From positions 1-5,599 of the forward strand of contig JAHIPE010000050.1 of NCBI GenBank assembly GCA_018894655.1: a stretch of DNA of 5,599 nt, given 5' to 3'. Under the pieces are notes generated by a model. That model was not told the DNA's origin. It saw nothing but the letters and a program-made list of their open reading frames with translations, and did not search any database. This stretch comes from Actinomycetota bacterium. Its GTDB lineage: Bacteria; Actinomycetota; Geothermincolia; Fen-727; Anoxymicrobiaceae. Position numbers and translations under genes: made by a program. Numbering within the stretch: position 1 is the first letter of the stretch; each line of letters starts with the position of its first letter. Positions 1-4,917 of the stretch are shown here, piece by piece.

Positions 1-54
1 AAGCTCGACTATGCGCGGATCCTTCCTGCACTTCGGCGCCTCTCCGTTCTTCAA
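1..54 (-). CDS. 5' end of an unidentified gene, cut by the left window edge
   Basis: Only the first 18 codons are visible, reading MKNGEAPKCRKDPRIVEL if the TTG at 54-52 is the start. That start is chosen because a strong Shine-Dalgarno sequence, GGAGGTGA (minus strand, 67-60), lies 5 nt upstream. An in-frame ATG at 69 would swallow this site and has no ribosome binding site of its own. A plausible promoter and a palindrome lie just upstream (separate entries), which supports a real transcription unit. The product cannot be recognised from 18 residues. One Cys is present, and the peptide is basic. The gene diverges from nothing visible: it lies downstream of the VIT-like gene on the same strand but has its own start signals. 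Confidence 0.5.
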   Translation of the reverse strand, partial: MKNGEAPKCRKDPRIVEL

Positions 55-86
55 GGCGGTCACCTCCATATACAAACGTATGCTTT

Positions 87-104
87 TACAAACCACAATT
101 TGTA
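87..104. promoter_or_regulatory. Perfect palindrome TACAAA-N6-TTTGTA, candidate operator
   Basis: The half sites TACAAA (87-92) and TTTGTA (99-104) are perfectly complementary around a 6-bp spacer. Another TACAAA lies at 71-76, exactly 16 bp before the first. The palindrome starts at the downstream edge of the candidate -10 box and would cover the transcription start, a normal position for a repressor site. The regulator is not identifiable here. Confidence 0.35.
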
Positions 105-133
105 TTTTACCGGGAGCACAGGAAAGGAATCAA
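104..133 (-). promoter_or_regulatory. Candidate sigma-70-type promoter of the left-edge gene
   Basis: On the minus strand TTGATT (133-128) is followed after 18 bp by TAAAAT (109-104). These match 4/6 and 5/6 positions of the bacterial -35 and -10 consensus. Transcription would start around 97, about 40 nt before the TTG start. Found by eye, without statistical scoring. Confidence 0.4.
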
Positions 134-206
134 GTGGTGTCGGTAGCAGCACCGGTCTGGTGGCGAGCTGCCGTCCGGGGGCTTGTCGCTTGTGCTGGCT
201 GCGCCT

Positions 207-686
207 CTAGCCGCATATCTCGGCGACGAGAACGCCGACGTAATGGGTTATGACAATGACCGTGGCGGCGATTAGCAGGTGTTCGCCGATGACCTTCCAC
301 GGTTTAGCGCCTTGCCTCCTGGCCATGTAGTAGCTGGCGACGGCTATGACGGAGAAGCCAAAGACTACACTCACCATGACCGCCGCCCGGAGGTCCAGCA
401 GCAGCACCGGTATAATGAAGACGGAGGCGAACACGAACTTGGAGACAAACGTAAGGATGGTCGATTCCCAGATCTCTTTACTGGTATGGGCGTTCTCGGA
501 CTCCTCGCAGATGTGAATGCCGAGCGCGTCGGAGAAAGCGTCTGCAATCGCTATCGTCAGTATGCCGCCGAGGACAGCGAGCTTCGAGTTCGTCCCTGAT
601 TGTAGTCCCACCATCAGGCCGAGCGTTGTTATTATCCCGGAGGTAAGGCCGAAACTTGCGCCCGTCCTGAACGAATCGCTGAACAT
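207..686 (-). CDS. VIT1/CCC1-like small integral membrane protein, putative metal transporter
   Basis: This 159-residue hydrophobic protein has about five predicted membrane segments (roughly residues 12-29, 36-58, 75-97, 99-121 and 133-157). Its first half resembles the VIT/CCC1 iron/manganese transporter family: a GLTSGIITTLGLMVGL helix followed by a second helix ending in an acidic run. In VIT proteins the second helix usually carries a Met and a GE pair. Here it reads IADAFSDALGIHICEESE, with Asp49, Asp53, His58, Cys60 and Glu61/62 as possible metal ligands. It is shorter than typical VIT proteins (about 230 residues) and lacks their large cytoplasmic metal-binding domain. The ATG at 686 is chosen because GGGAGGT lies 9 nt upstream. 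A longer frame from ATG 743 has no ribosome site, and its first codons lie in an inverted-repeat arm. It follows the ArsR and methyltransferase genes on the same strand, so a role in metal handling is inferred. Substrate and direction are unknown. Confidence 0.6.
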   Translation of the reverse strand: MFSDSFRTGASFGLTSGIITTLGLMVGLQSGTNSKLAVLGGILTIAIADAFSDALGIHICEESENAHTSKEIWESTILTFVSKFVFASVFIIPVLLLDLRAAVMVSVVFGFSVIAVASYYMARRQGAKPWKVIGEHLLIAATVIVITHYVGVLVAEICG

Positions 687-725
687 GCAGGTTGAACCTC
701 CCGTCACGATGGCTGTTAACTTGTT

Positions 726-896
726 CTTAGTGCCCCGCTCCATAAATACGCTGGCATTCGAGCGCCGCTCCCGTCCACTCCGGCTGCGTTCCGCTCCCTC
801 GGCGTACTACAGGAGTACGTCTCAGTCACGCGCCTTGCCGGAGCGGCGCTTCGACGCTCTCGGTGCGTAACCGTATTTATGGAACGAGGCACTTAG
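726..896. repeat. 171-bp imperfect inverted-repeat element, MITE-like or extended palindrome
   Basis: The outer arms are 726-750 and 872-896. They are inverted copies that agree at 22 of 25 positions and share the core TCCATAAATACG. Inside them a perfect 11-bp pair lies at 761-771 (AGCGCCGCTCC) and 840-850. The centre is a hairpin, CGTACT (803-808) and AGTACG (814-819), whose midpoint at base 811 is also the midpoint of the outer arms. The interior between the paired parts is only partly complementary. The right arm includes the methyltransferase stop codon (893-895), and the left arm lies just upstream of the VIT-like gene. No clear target-site duplication was seen. It could be a non-autonomous mobile element, an intergenic palindromic repeat family, or a processing or terminator structure between two genes. 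Confidence 0.7.
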
Positions 897-1513
897 TTCC
901 GTCCCTTCAGGATTATGACTGTGCCCAGCAGCACGGGGACCTCGTTTTCTATTTCAATCCCGAACTGTTTGAAAACAGACGCAAGTTTAAGCTTCGCGAA
1001 CTCGGGGTAGTGCTTGCTCTCAAAAGACTTAATAAGGAAGTCAATAATGCGTTTCAAGGGATTGTTTTCCGACAGGCTGTAATCAACAGCGATTATAGTT
1101 CCACCGGGTCGTGTAACCCGCAACATCTCGAGAACAACCTTCTCCCTGACTGCCGAAGACATCTCGTGCAGGGCCAGGGACACGGTCGCCACGTCGAATT
1201 CGTTGTCCCCGAACGGCATGTCTGTCGCGTCGGAGACCTCAAATGTCGCGTTTTCGTACCGGTTTTTCCTCCGGGCGATACGAAGCATGTCCTCCGAGAG
1301 GTCGATTCCGGTTACCTGGCAACCTCTTTTAGCGAACGCGAATGCTTGTTTTCCCGTCCCGGTCGCGACGTCTAAGACCTTCAACCCCGGCCCTGGATCA
1401 GCCAGGTCCACGACCTTGTCCCTGATTCCGGAGATCAGCAGGTCGAAGGCGTCGTAGACGGGGGCCATTCTCCGGTACCTCTTTTTCATATATAAATGAT
1501 ACTCTGTGTCCAT
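893..1513 (-). CDS. Class I SAM-dependent methyltransferase, UbiE/COQ5-like
   Basis: This 206-residue protein has the class I SAM-methyltransferase fold signature: the N-terminal MAPVYDAFD segment common in UbiE-like enzymes, motif I VLDVATGTG (46-54), the acidic end of strand beta-2 at GIDLS (Asp71), SDATDMP (around 94-100) for the adenine side, and the RVTRPGG loop (122-128). It is presumably cytoplasmic and transfers a methyl group from SAM to an unknown acceptor. It is the second gene after an ArsR metal sensor, which recalls arsM arrangements. However, it has a single Cys (65), so it lacks the conserved cysteines that bind As(III) in ArsM. The ATG at 1513 is well supported by AAAGGAG 5 nt upstream. 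The 70-bp gap from the ArsR stop holds an operator-like site and a hairpin (separate entries). True menaquinone methylation (UbiE/MenG proper) is not excluded, but the context argues for a stress-related role. Confidence 0.82.
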   Translation of the reverse strand: MDTEYHLYMKKRYRRMAPVYDAFDLLISGIRDKVVDLADPGPGLKVLDVATGTGKQAFAFAKRGCQVTGIDLSEDMLRIARRKNRYENATFEVSDATDMPFGDNEFDVATVSLALHEMSSAVREKVVLEMLRVTRPGGTIIAVDYSLSENNPLKRIIDFLIKSFESKHYPEFAKLKLASVFKQFGIEIENEVPVLLGTVIILKGRN

Positions 1514-1518
1514 TTACT

Positions 1519-1525
1519 CTCCTTT
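1519..1525 (-). promoter_or_regulatory. Shine-Dalgarno site of the methyltransferase
   Basis: AAAGGAG on the minus strand (1525-1519), with a 5-nt spacer to the ATG at 1513, fixes the methyltransferase start. It immediately follows a 7-bp hairpin. Confidence 0.7.
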
Positions 1526-1543
1526 GAAGAGGAAGGCCTCTTC
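1526..1543 (-). promoter_or_regulatory. 7-bp stem-loop abutting the methyltransferase ribosome binding site
   Basis: On the minus strand GAAGAGG (1543-1537), a CCTT loop and CCTCTTC (1532-1526) form a perfect 7-bp hairpin. It ends one base before the AAAGGAG ribosome site. No T-run follows, so it is unlikely to be an intrinsic terminator. It may stabilise a transcript end or tune translation; this is inference. Confidence 0.4.
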
Positions 1544-1574
1544 TACTGTTAATATGTTCAGATGTTCATATGAA
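1544..1574. promoter_or_regulatory. Candidate ArsR operator in front of the methyltransferase
   Basis: The 17-mer TACTGTTAATATGTTCA (plus strand, 1544-1560) matches 16 of 17 bases of the inverse-oriented site at 1958-1974, over the arsR promoter. TGTTCA occurs twice at 8-bp spacing (1555-1560 and 1563-1568). The second copy overlaps a perfect palindrome, TTCATATGAA (1565-1574). TGAA/TTCA half sites are typical of ArsR/SmtB-family operators. A TATACT -10-like box lies just upstream on the minus strand (1580-1575), but its -35 is poor, so a separate methyltransferase promoter is only possible. Confidence 0.55.
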
Positions 1575-1584
1575 GTATAAAAAA

Positions 1585-1938
1585 CTACTCCTTCACATGA
1601 CCGAGGCTCTGCTCAAGGATTCTCTTGATGTGCTTGTCCTTGAGGGAGTAAATCGCCAATTTCCCTTCTCTCCTTTTCTCCACGACCTTCATGTTTCGAA
1701 GAACGCGCAGTTGGTGAGACACGGCGGAATCACTGACCCCGACGATGCTTGCCAGGTCACCGACACAGAGCTCCGCCCTGGATAGAGCGTTGATGATCTT
1801 AAGCCTGGTCGGGTCGCTCAGGACCCTGAACAGCTCGGCGGTCCGCCGTATTACACCCGCTGCTTCGAGTGTCCCGGCAACCCGGGTCACCTTGTTCTTG
1901 TCCGCGTTCCGGGACTCGCGTCCCGCACCAATATCCAT
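1585..1938 (-). CDS. ArsR/SmtB-family metal-sensing repressor with an intact alpha-5 site
   Basis: This 117-residue winged-helix protein closely resembles cyanobacterial SmtB (122 residues). It has the LFRVLSDPTRLKIINAL helix region, ELCVGDLA (56-63), the recognition helix SDSAVSHQLRVLRN (69-82), and a beta wing (about 87-99). The C-terminal helix carries Asp101, His103, His114 and Glu117. This is the D-x-H-x10-H-x2-E spacing that forms the inter-subunit alpha-5 Zn(II)/Co(II) site of SmtB and CzrA. Cys58 is present, but the second Cys of the arsenic/cadmium alpha-3 sites (ELCVCDL) is Gly60, which argues against As or Cd/Pb sensing. In this family the apo-protein represses and zinc or a similar ion releases DNA. 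The ATG start at 1938 lacks a strong Shine-Dalgarno but gives a family-typical length. A sigma-70 promoter with an overlapping operator lies upstream, so autoregulation is expected. Confidence 0.9.
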   Translation of the reverse strand: MDIGAGRESRNADKNKVTRVAGTLEAAGVIRRTAELFRVLSDPTRLKIINALSRAELCVGDLASIVGVSDSAVSHQLRVLRNMKVVEKRREGKLAIYSLKDKHIKRILEQSLGHVKE

Positions 1939-1957
1939 GAGAACTCGCTTCCACTAA

Positions 1958-1974
1958 TGAACATATGAACAGTA
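1958..1974. promoter_or_regulatory. Candidate ArsR operator overlapping the arsR promoter
   Basis: On the plus strand TGAACA occurs at 1958-1963 and again at 1966-1971. The minus-strand reading TACTGTTCATATGTTCA matches 16 of 17 bases of the site before the methyltransferase. The site overlaps the -10 box of the arsR promoter (1974-1969), where a bound repressor would block polymerase. Confidence 0.6.
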
Positions 1975-1997
1975 ATGCAGGTATCAGTTGCTGTCAA
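1969..1997 (-). promoter_or_regulatory. Sigma-70-type promoter of the ArsR gene
   Basis: On the minus strand a perfect -35 TTGACA (1997-1992) is followed after exactly 17 bp by TACTGT (1974-1969), a weak -10 with 3/6 matches. Transcription would start around 1962, about 24 nt before the ATG at 1938. Overlap with the TGTTCA repeats supports the assignment. Confidence 0.55.
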
Positions 1998-2038
1998 CGG
2001 GGGGGGGCCTGCACTCGTGGAACGGGGTCTACGGTGCC

Positions 2039-3598
2039 TCAGCGGCCGCCCCTGCGCCCGCCGCCGTTCCACTCCGGGGACCGGCCGACGGGGAACACCT
2101 GTATGCTCGCCGACTCGGTGGGGCAGGCCGTCTGGCAGGCGCCGCAGCCGGTGCAGTTGTCGGTGTTCACGTGGGGGCGCCGGTGCTCATCAACGTCAAT
2201 CGCGTTGAAGCGGCACCGCTCCTTGCACACAACACATATCTTGCCTTTCCAGGCGAGGCAGGTGCTTCGGTTCACCTGGGCGGTACCGATGGCCACATAC
2301 TCCGGTGCCTGCCGAGTAATCGCGCCGGACGGGCAGACCCGGGCGCACGCCTGGTCGCACTTGTCGAAAGTGCAGGGGGCGGTCCGGGGGTGGAACCGGG
2401 GGGTCCAGAGCTTCTGGAAGCCGTCCTCGATTCCCATCGGCTTGATGCAGCCGGTGGGGCACGCCCGGACGCACTCCGCGCAGCGGGTGCAGGCGGCCAG
2501 GAACACCGACTCGTCCTGGGCGCCCGGCATACGGAGCACCGGCCCGCCGGAGCCCTTCAGCCCAACGCCGTACCCGGCTACCATCACCGCGCCGATACCC
2601 ACGGATGCAATAAACTCCTTGCGGGTGACGGTGAGCCTTTGGTCCGGTTCCTCCCCGTAAGAGGCGGGTTTCTCCAACGCCTTCTCCCCGGTCCGTCTCT
2701 TGCGCGAGACCCCACTGGAGCGGGAGAGGTCGAGCCCGAAGCTGGTAAGGGCCAGGGCGCCTTCGGTGGGGCAGGCGTCAACGCACCTCCCGCAGGCTGT
2801 GCAGTCGGCCGAGCGGAGCCGCCCGCTTTCCTCCCTGGTGAACGACTTATCGACGCCCACCGGGCAGTTCCTGTAGCACGCCCCACACTCGATGCACGCC
2901 TCCTGGTCCTTGACAACGGAAAGCGGGCTGAACACCGCTTTCGGTCTCTTTCCCACCATCGAGACAAGGCTGAACAGCACGCCCAGGGGGCATATCTCCT
3001 CGCACCAGAAGCGGGGACGGTAGAGGAACGCGATAAGCAGGAGGATTATCAGTAAAACCGGAACCTGCGGTAACAGGATGAGGTAGACGCCGCGGTTGAA
3101 CACGACCAGGGGGCTGAACAGGTACAGGAGGTTGACGCCGACAAGCGACAGTACCAGCACCAGCAGCAGGATGATGTACTTCACCCGTATGCGCCGGGGC
3201 CGGATGCCGCGGCGGCGCTCCTCCACCAGCGCCTTCATCTCCTTGCCGTGGGGCCGATAATACCTGAGGGCCTTCGGCTTGAGAGCGCCAACGATGTCGA
3301 AGCAGGTCCCCAGCGGGCATATCCAACTGCAGAAGAACCGGCTGCTCAACAACGTGAGCCCCAGCAGGACCCACGCCGGCCAGTAGCCAAAGAACACGGA
3401 GGCGCTCCTGGCCGCGGTTAGCGCGAACAGTCCCGCCAGTGGGTCGAACCGCAGGAAGAGGTTGGAGGGCGGCGCGTAGATGGGTGGGTAAGCGGCCAGG
3501 AACGTCAACACCACGAAGAAGGCCAGAAACGCGAGGCGGACCACCCACCGCCACGTCTCGACCCGCCTCAACCCGCTTTTCTTCACGCGTTTCTGCAC
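2039..3598 (-). CDS. Membrane-bound polyferredoxin, NapH-NapG-type fusion
   Basis: This 519-residue protein has two halves. Residues 1-280 are NapH-like: several membrane helices (about 17-36, 65-85, 141-163 and 171-194), the two NapH CxxxCP signatures at Cys90/Cys94 (FCSWICPLG) and Cys199/Cys203 (WCEEICPLG), and two [4Fe-4S] motifs (Cys235/238/241/245 and Cys266/269/272/276). A basic linker then leads to TRKEFIASVGIGAVMVAGYG (325-344), a hydrophobic segment with a twin-arginine-like RK pair. Residues 365-505 are NapG-like with four cluster motifs: Cys370/373/376/380, Cys409/414/418/422 (wider spacing, as in NapG), Cys447/455/458/462 and Cys482/485/488/492. Six [4Fe-4S] clusters are predicted. 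NapH and NapG are usually separate quinol-oxidising partners, so this reads as their fusion, carrying electrons across the membrane. The GTG start at 3598 follows the upstream TGA by one base, suggesting translational coupling; no strong ribosome site is seen. No nitrate reductase genes are present, so the electron acceptor is unknown. Confidence 0.88.
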   Translation of the reverse strand: MQKRVKKSGLRRVETWRWVVRLAFLAFFVVLTFLAAYPPIYAPPSNLFLRFDPLAGLFALTAARSASVFFGYWPAWVLLGLTLLSSRFFCSWICPLGTCFDIVGALKPKALRYYRPHGKEMKALVEERRRGIRPRRIRVKYIILLLVLVLSLVGVNLLYLFSPLVVFNRGVYLILLPQVPVLLIILLLIAFLYRPRFWCEEICPLGVLFSLVSMVGKRPKAVFSPLSVVKDQEACIECGACYRNCPVGVDKSFTREESGRLRSADCTACGRCVDACPTEGALALTSFGLDLSRSSGVSRKRRTGEKALEKPASYGEEPDQRLTVTRKEFIASVGIGAVMVAGYGVGLKGSGGPVLRMPGAQDESVFLAACTRCAECVRACPTGCIKPMGIEDGFQKLWTPRFHPRTAPCTFDKCDQACARVCPSGAITRQAPEYVAIGTAQVNRSTCLAWKGKICVVCKERCRFNAIDVDEHRRPHVNTDNCTGCGACQTACPTESASIQVFPVGRSPEWNGGGRRGGR

Positions 3599-3599
3599 G

Positions 3600-4622
3600 T
3601 CAAACCCGCGCGATCTTCAGGTTGTTGTAATCCACTTCACCCAGGCCCGCCTCGCCCCCGTAGATTATGTGGGGGACGTCCCGCGCCGCAAGCCCGAACA
3701 GCGTGCAGGCGCAACTGTCGGCGGCGACTACGTCGGGGCTCGCTATCACCTGCCCGGAGTCCCTGGTCGTCCCCGGGCCGCCGGGGCCGTTGGAAAGGAG
3801 GATCACCGAGGCGTCGATCACCGACAGGGTGGGCTTGACCAGTGTGTTGAGGTCGGCGATGGCCCGGTGGGTGTCGTAGTTATGGATATCGCTCATGTTC
3901 GCGGTAACCCCGATGAAGTTCTTCATCCCCAGGGTAAGCCCGGTCCCGGAGTGGTGCTTGGCCTTGGGGACGGTGATGACCACTTCCGCCTGGAGCACCT
4001 CGGGGTAGATGCTGGTGGAGTTCATCGACCTGGCCTGCGGTATTGCGGTAAGGACCCCGTGGCCCTTGTCCCCGGCGCTGAATCCCAGGACCTCGCCCCC
4101 GTTGCTCTCAACGGCTTTCCCGATGCCGCTCCCCGGCCCGAAGCCGTCGGCCACCGAGCCACAGAGCACGTGGTCTATAACGATGACCCGGCTCGCTCCC
4201 GCCTCCCGGCACATCGCCACCACCTGCCCCACGACCTCGGGGTTGGTGGTGGTCGCGTTCTCGAGCCCGTCCATGAACGACGCGTTGGGCTTCACCACCA
4301 CAACGTCTCCAGAGTCCACGAAACGGCCCATTCCGCCGAGGGCGTCTACGGACTTGCGGGCCAGGCCTCCGGGGCTCCGCCCCGAGGCTATGGCAAGGTC
4401 GGATGGCCCGGGACCGGTGCTTGTCCCGGCCGGCACAGTGGTTTGTACCACGGGGGTGTCCCTGGAGCCGCACGAGACCAGCGGGCCCAGGCAGGCAGCC
4501 AGAAGCAGCCCTCCGGCCCAGCGCCCCATCCTGGCGAGGAACTCCCGGCGCTCCACGTCGCCCGCGAGCGCCTTCCGCGCGGCCTCGATGTTCTCCGGTG
4601 AGAAGAGCTCCGGGTCCGACAT
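3600..4622 (-). CDS. DUF362 family protein with Tat signal and lipobox
   Basis: This 340-residue protein begins with a cytoplasmic-looking stretch, then a twin-arginine motif ERREFLARMG (Arg25/Arg26), a hydrophobic core, and two possible lipobox cysteines: LAAC (Cys44) and LVSC (Cys51). It is therefore probably exported folded and lipid-anchored outside the membrane. The body has typical DUF362 motifs: VVVKPNASF (about 107-115), TVPKAKHHSGTGLTLGMKNF (217-236), HRAIADLN (252-259), VIDASVILLSNGPGG (268-282) and a C-terminal ADSCACTLFG. The biochemical role of DUF362 is not established. Members often accompany or are fused to ferredoxin domains, in line with the polyferredoxin one base downstream. 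ATG 4622 is preferred because GGAGGT lies upstream (13-nt spacing, slightly long). GTG 4643 in the same frame would add 7 residues, and the ribosome site would then fall inside the gene. Cofactor and partner are unknown. Confidence 0.82.
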   Translation of the reverse strand: MSDPELFSPENIEAARKALAGDVERREFLARMGRWAGGLLLAACLGPLVSCGSRDTPVVQTTVPAGTSTGPGPSDLAIASGRSPGGLARKSVDALGGMGRFVDSGDVVVVKPNASFMDGLENATTTNPEVVGQVVAMCREAGASRVIVIDHVLCGSVADGFGPGSGIGKAVESNGGEVLGFSAGDKGHGVLTAIPQARSMNSTSIYPEVLQAEVVITVPKAKHHSGTGLTLGMKNFIGVTANMSDIHNYDTHRAIADLNTLVKPTLSVIDASVILLSNGPGGPGTTRDSGQVIASPDVVAADSCACTLFGLAARDVPHIIYGGEAGLGEVDYNNLKIARV

Positions 4623-4914
4623 CTCATCTATGACAACCTCCACCCGGTAATGTTGACGTTTTCTCCAATCCTGTTCTTATTACTATGTAACGGCATTAGT
4701 GAACAACAAGGAAAGGCCTGAAACACGGAAAAAACATAGGAGGTTGACGCTGTCTTCAAGATCGGCGGGCAATCGACGTGGGCTAGTGCGTCAATCCGTG
4801 AGTTATGTTTCAGAGATCGTATACTCCTGTATACTAAGGAAAAGTGCCGGAAAGCACGGTCAGTTCGCCAATGTTGACCTGGCTGTATGGCGTAGATCGC
4901 GTAGGGAGTTTTAC
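4623..4914. other. Divergent intergenic region between the DUF362 and nucleotidyltransferase genes
   Basis: These 292 bases are AT-richer than the genes on the left and must hold promoters for both divergent genes. On the minus strand a weak candidate, TTGTTG (4711-4706), lies 18 bp from TAGTAA for DUF362. On the plus strand two TATACT boxes (4820-4825 and 4830-4835) are -10-like, without a good -35. There is also a 7-bp inverted pair, TTGACGC (4744-4750) and GCGTCAA (4788-4794). A frame continuous with the nucleotidyltransferase runs back to 4699, but it has no ribosome site and no recognisable protein character. No RNA gene was recognised. Confidence 0.5.
4819..4834. promoter_or_regulatory. 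Doubled GTATAC palindrome, candidate operator or promoter element
   Basis: GTATAC occurs at 4819-4824 and 4829-4834 with a TCCT spacer. Each copy is self-complementary, so the pair is both a direct and an inverted repeat with 10-bp periodicity, one DNA turn. It overlaps two TATACT -10-like boxes about 80-95 bp before the nucleotidyltransferase start. MNT/HEPN loci are often autoregulated, but binding here is only inferred. Confidence 0.35.
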
Positions 4915-4917
4915 GTG
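4903..4917 (+). promoter_or_regulatory. Ribosome binding site deciding the GTG start of the nucleotidyltransferase
   Basis: GGGAG (4904-4908) with a 6-nt spacer to GTG at 4915 is the only good ribosome site in this frame, so it overrides the longer open frame from 4699. Confidence 0.55.

Noticed and set aside
11..253. Plus-strand 80-codon frame at the left edge
   Set aside because: It has no ribosome site, overlaps the 3' end of the VIT-like gene and lies antisense to the left-edge gene start.
687..743. Upstream start (ATG 743) adding 19 residues to the VIT-like protein
   Set aside because: There is no ribosome site, and its first codons lie in the inverted-repeat arm that is also copied at 872-896. 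ATG 686 has GGGAGGT in front.
893..1513. ArsM-type arsenite methyltransferase
   Set aside because: The ArsR neighbour suggested it, but the protein has only one Cys, while ArsM needs several conserved cysteines to bind As(III).
1988..3055. Long plus-strand frame of 355 codons opposite the polyferredoxin
   Set aside because: It is antisense to a gene with six unmistakable [4Fe-4S] motifs, is rich in Ala/Gly/Arg/Pro and has no recognisable motif. It is a frame kept open by high GC.
3669..4601. Plus-strand frame of 310 codons opposite DUF362
   Set aside because: Same reasoning: the minus strand carries the Tat signal and DUF362 motifs, and the plus frame is a low-complexity shadow.
4649..4878. 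9-bp direct repeat AATGTTGAC at 4649-4657 and 4870-4878 as a target-site duplication
   Set aside because: The 212-bp segment between the copies has no matching terminal inverted repeats and no transposase, so a chance repeat is as likely.
4699..4914. 72-residue N-terminal extension of the nucleotidyltransferase
   Set aside because: No ribosome site at 4699, a basic, low-information sequence, and the family domain starts after the GTG at 4915, which has GGGAG upstream.
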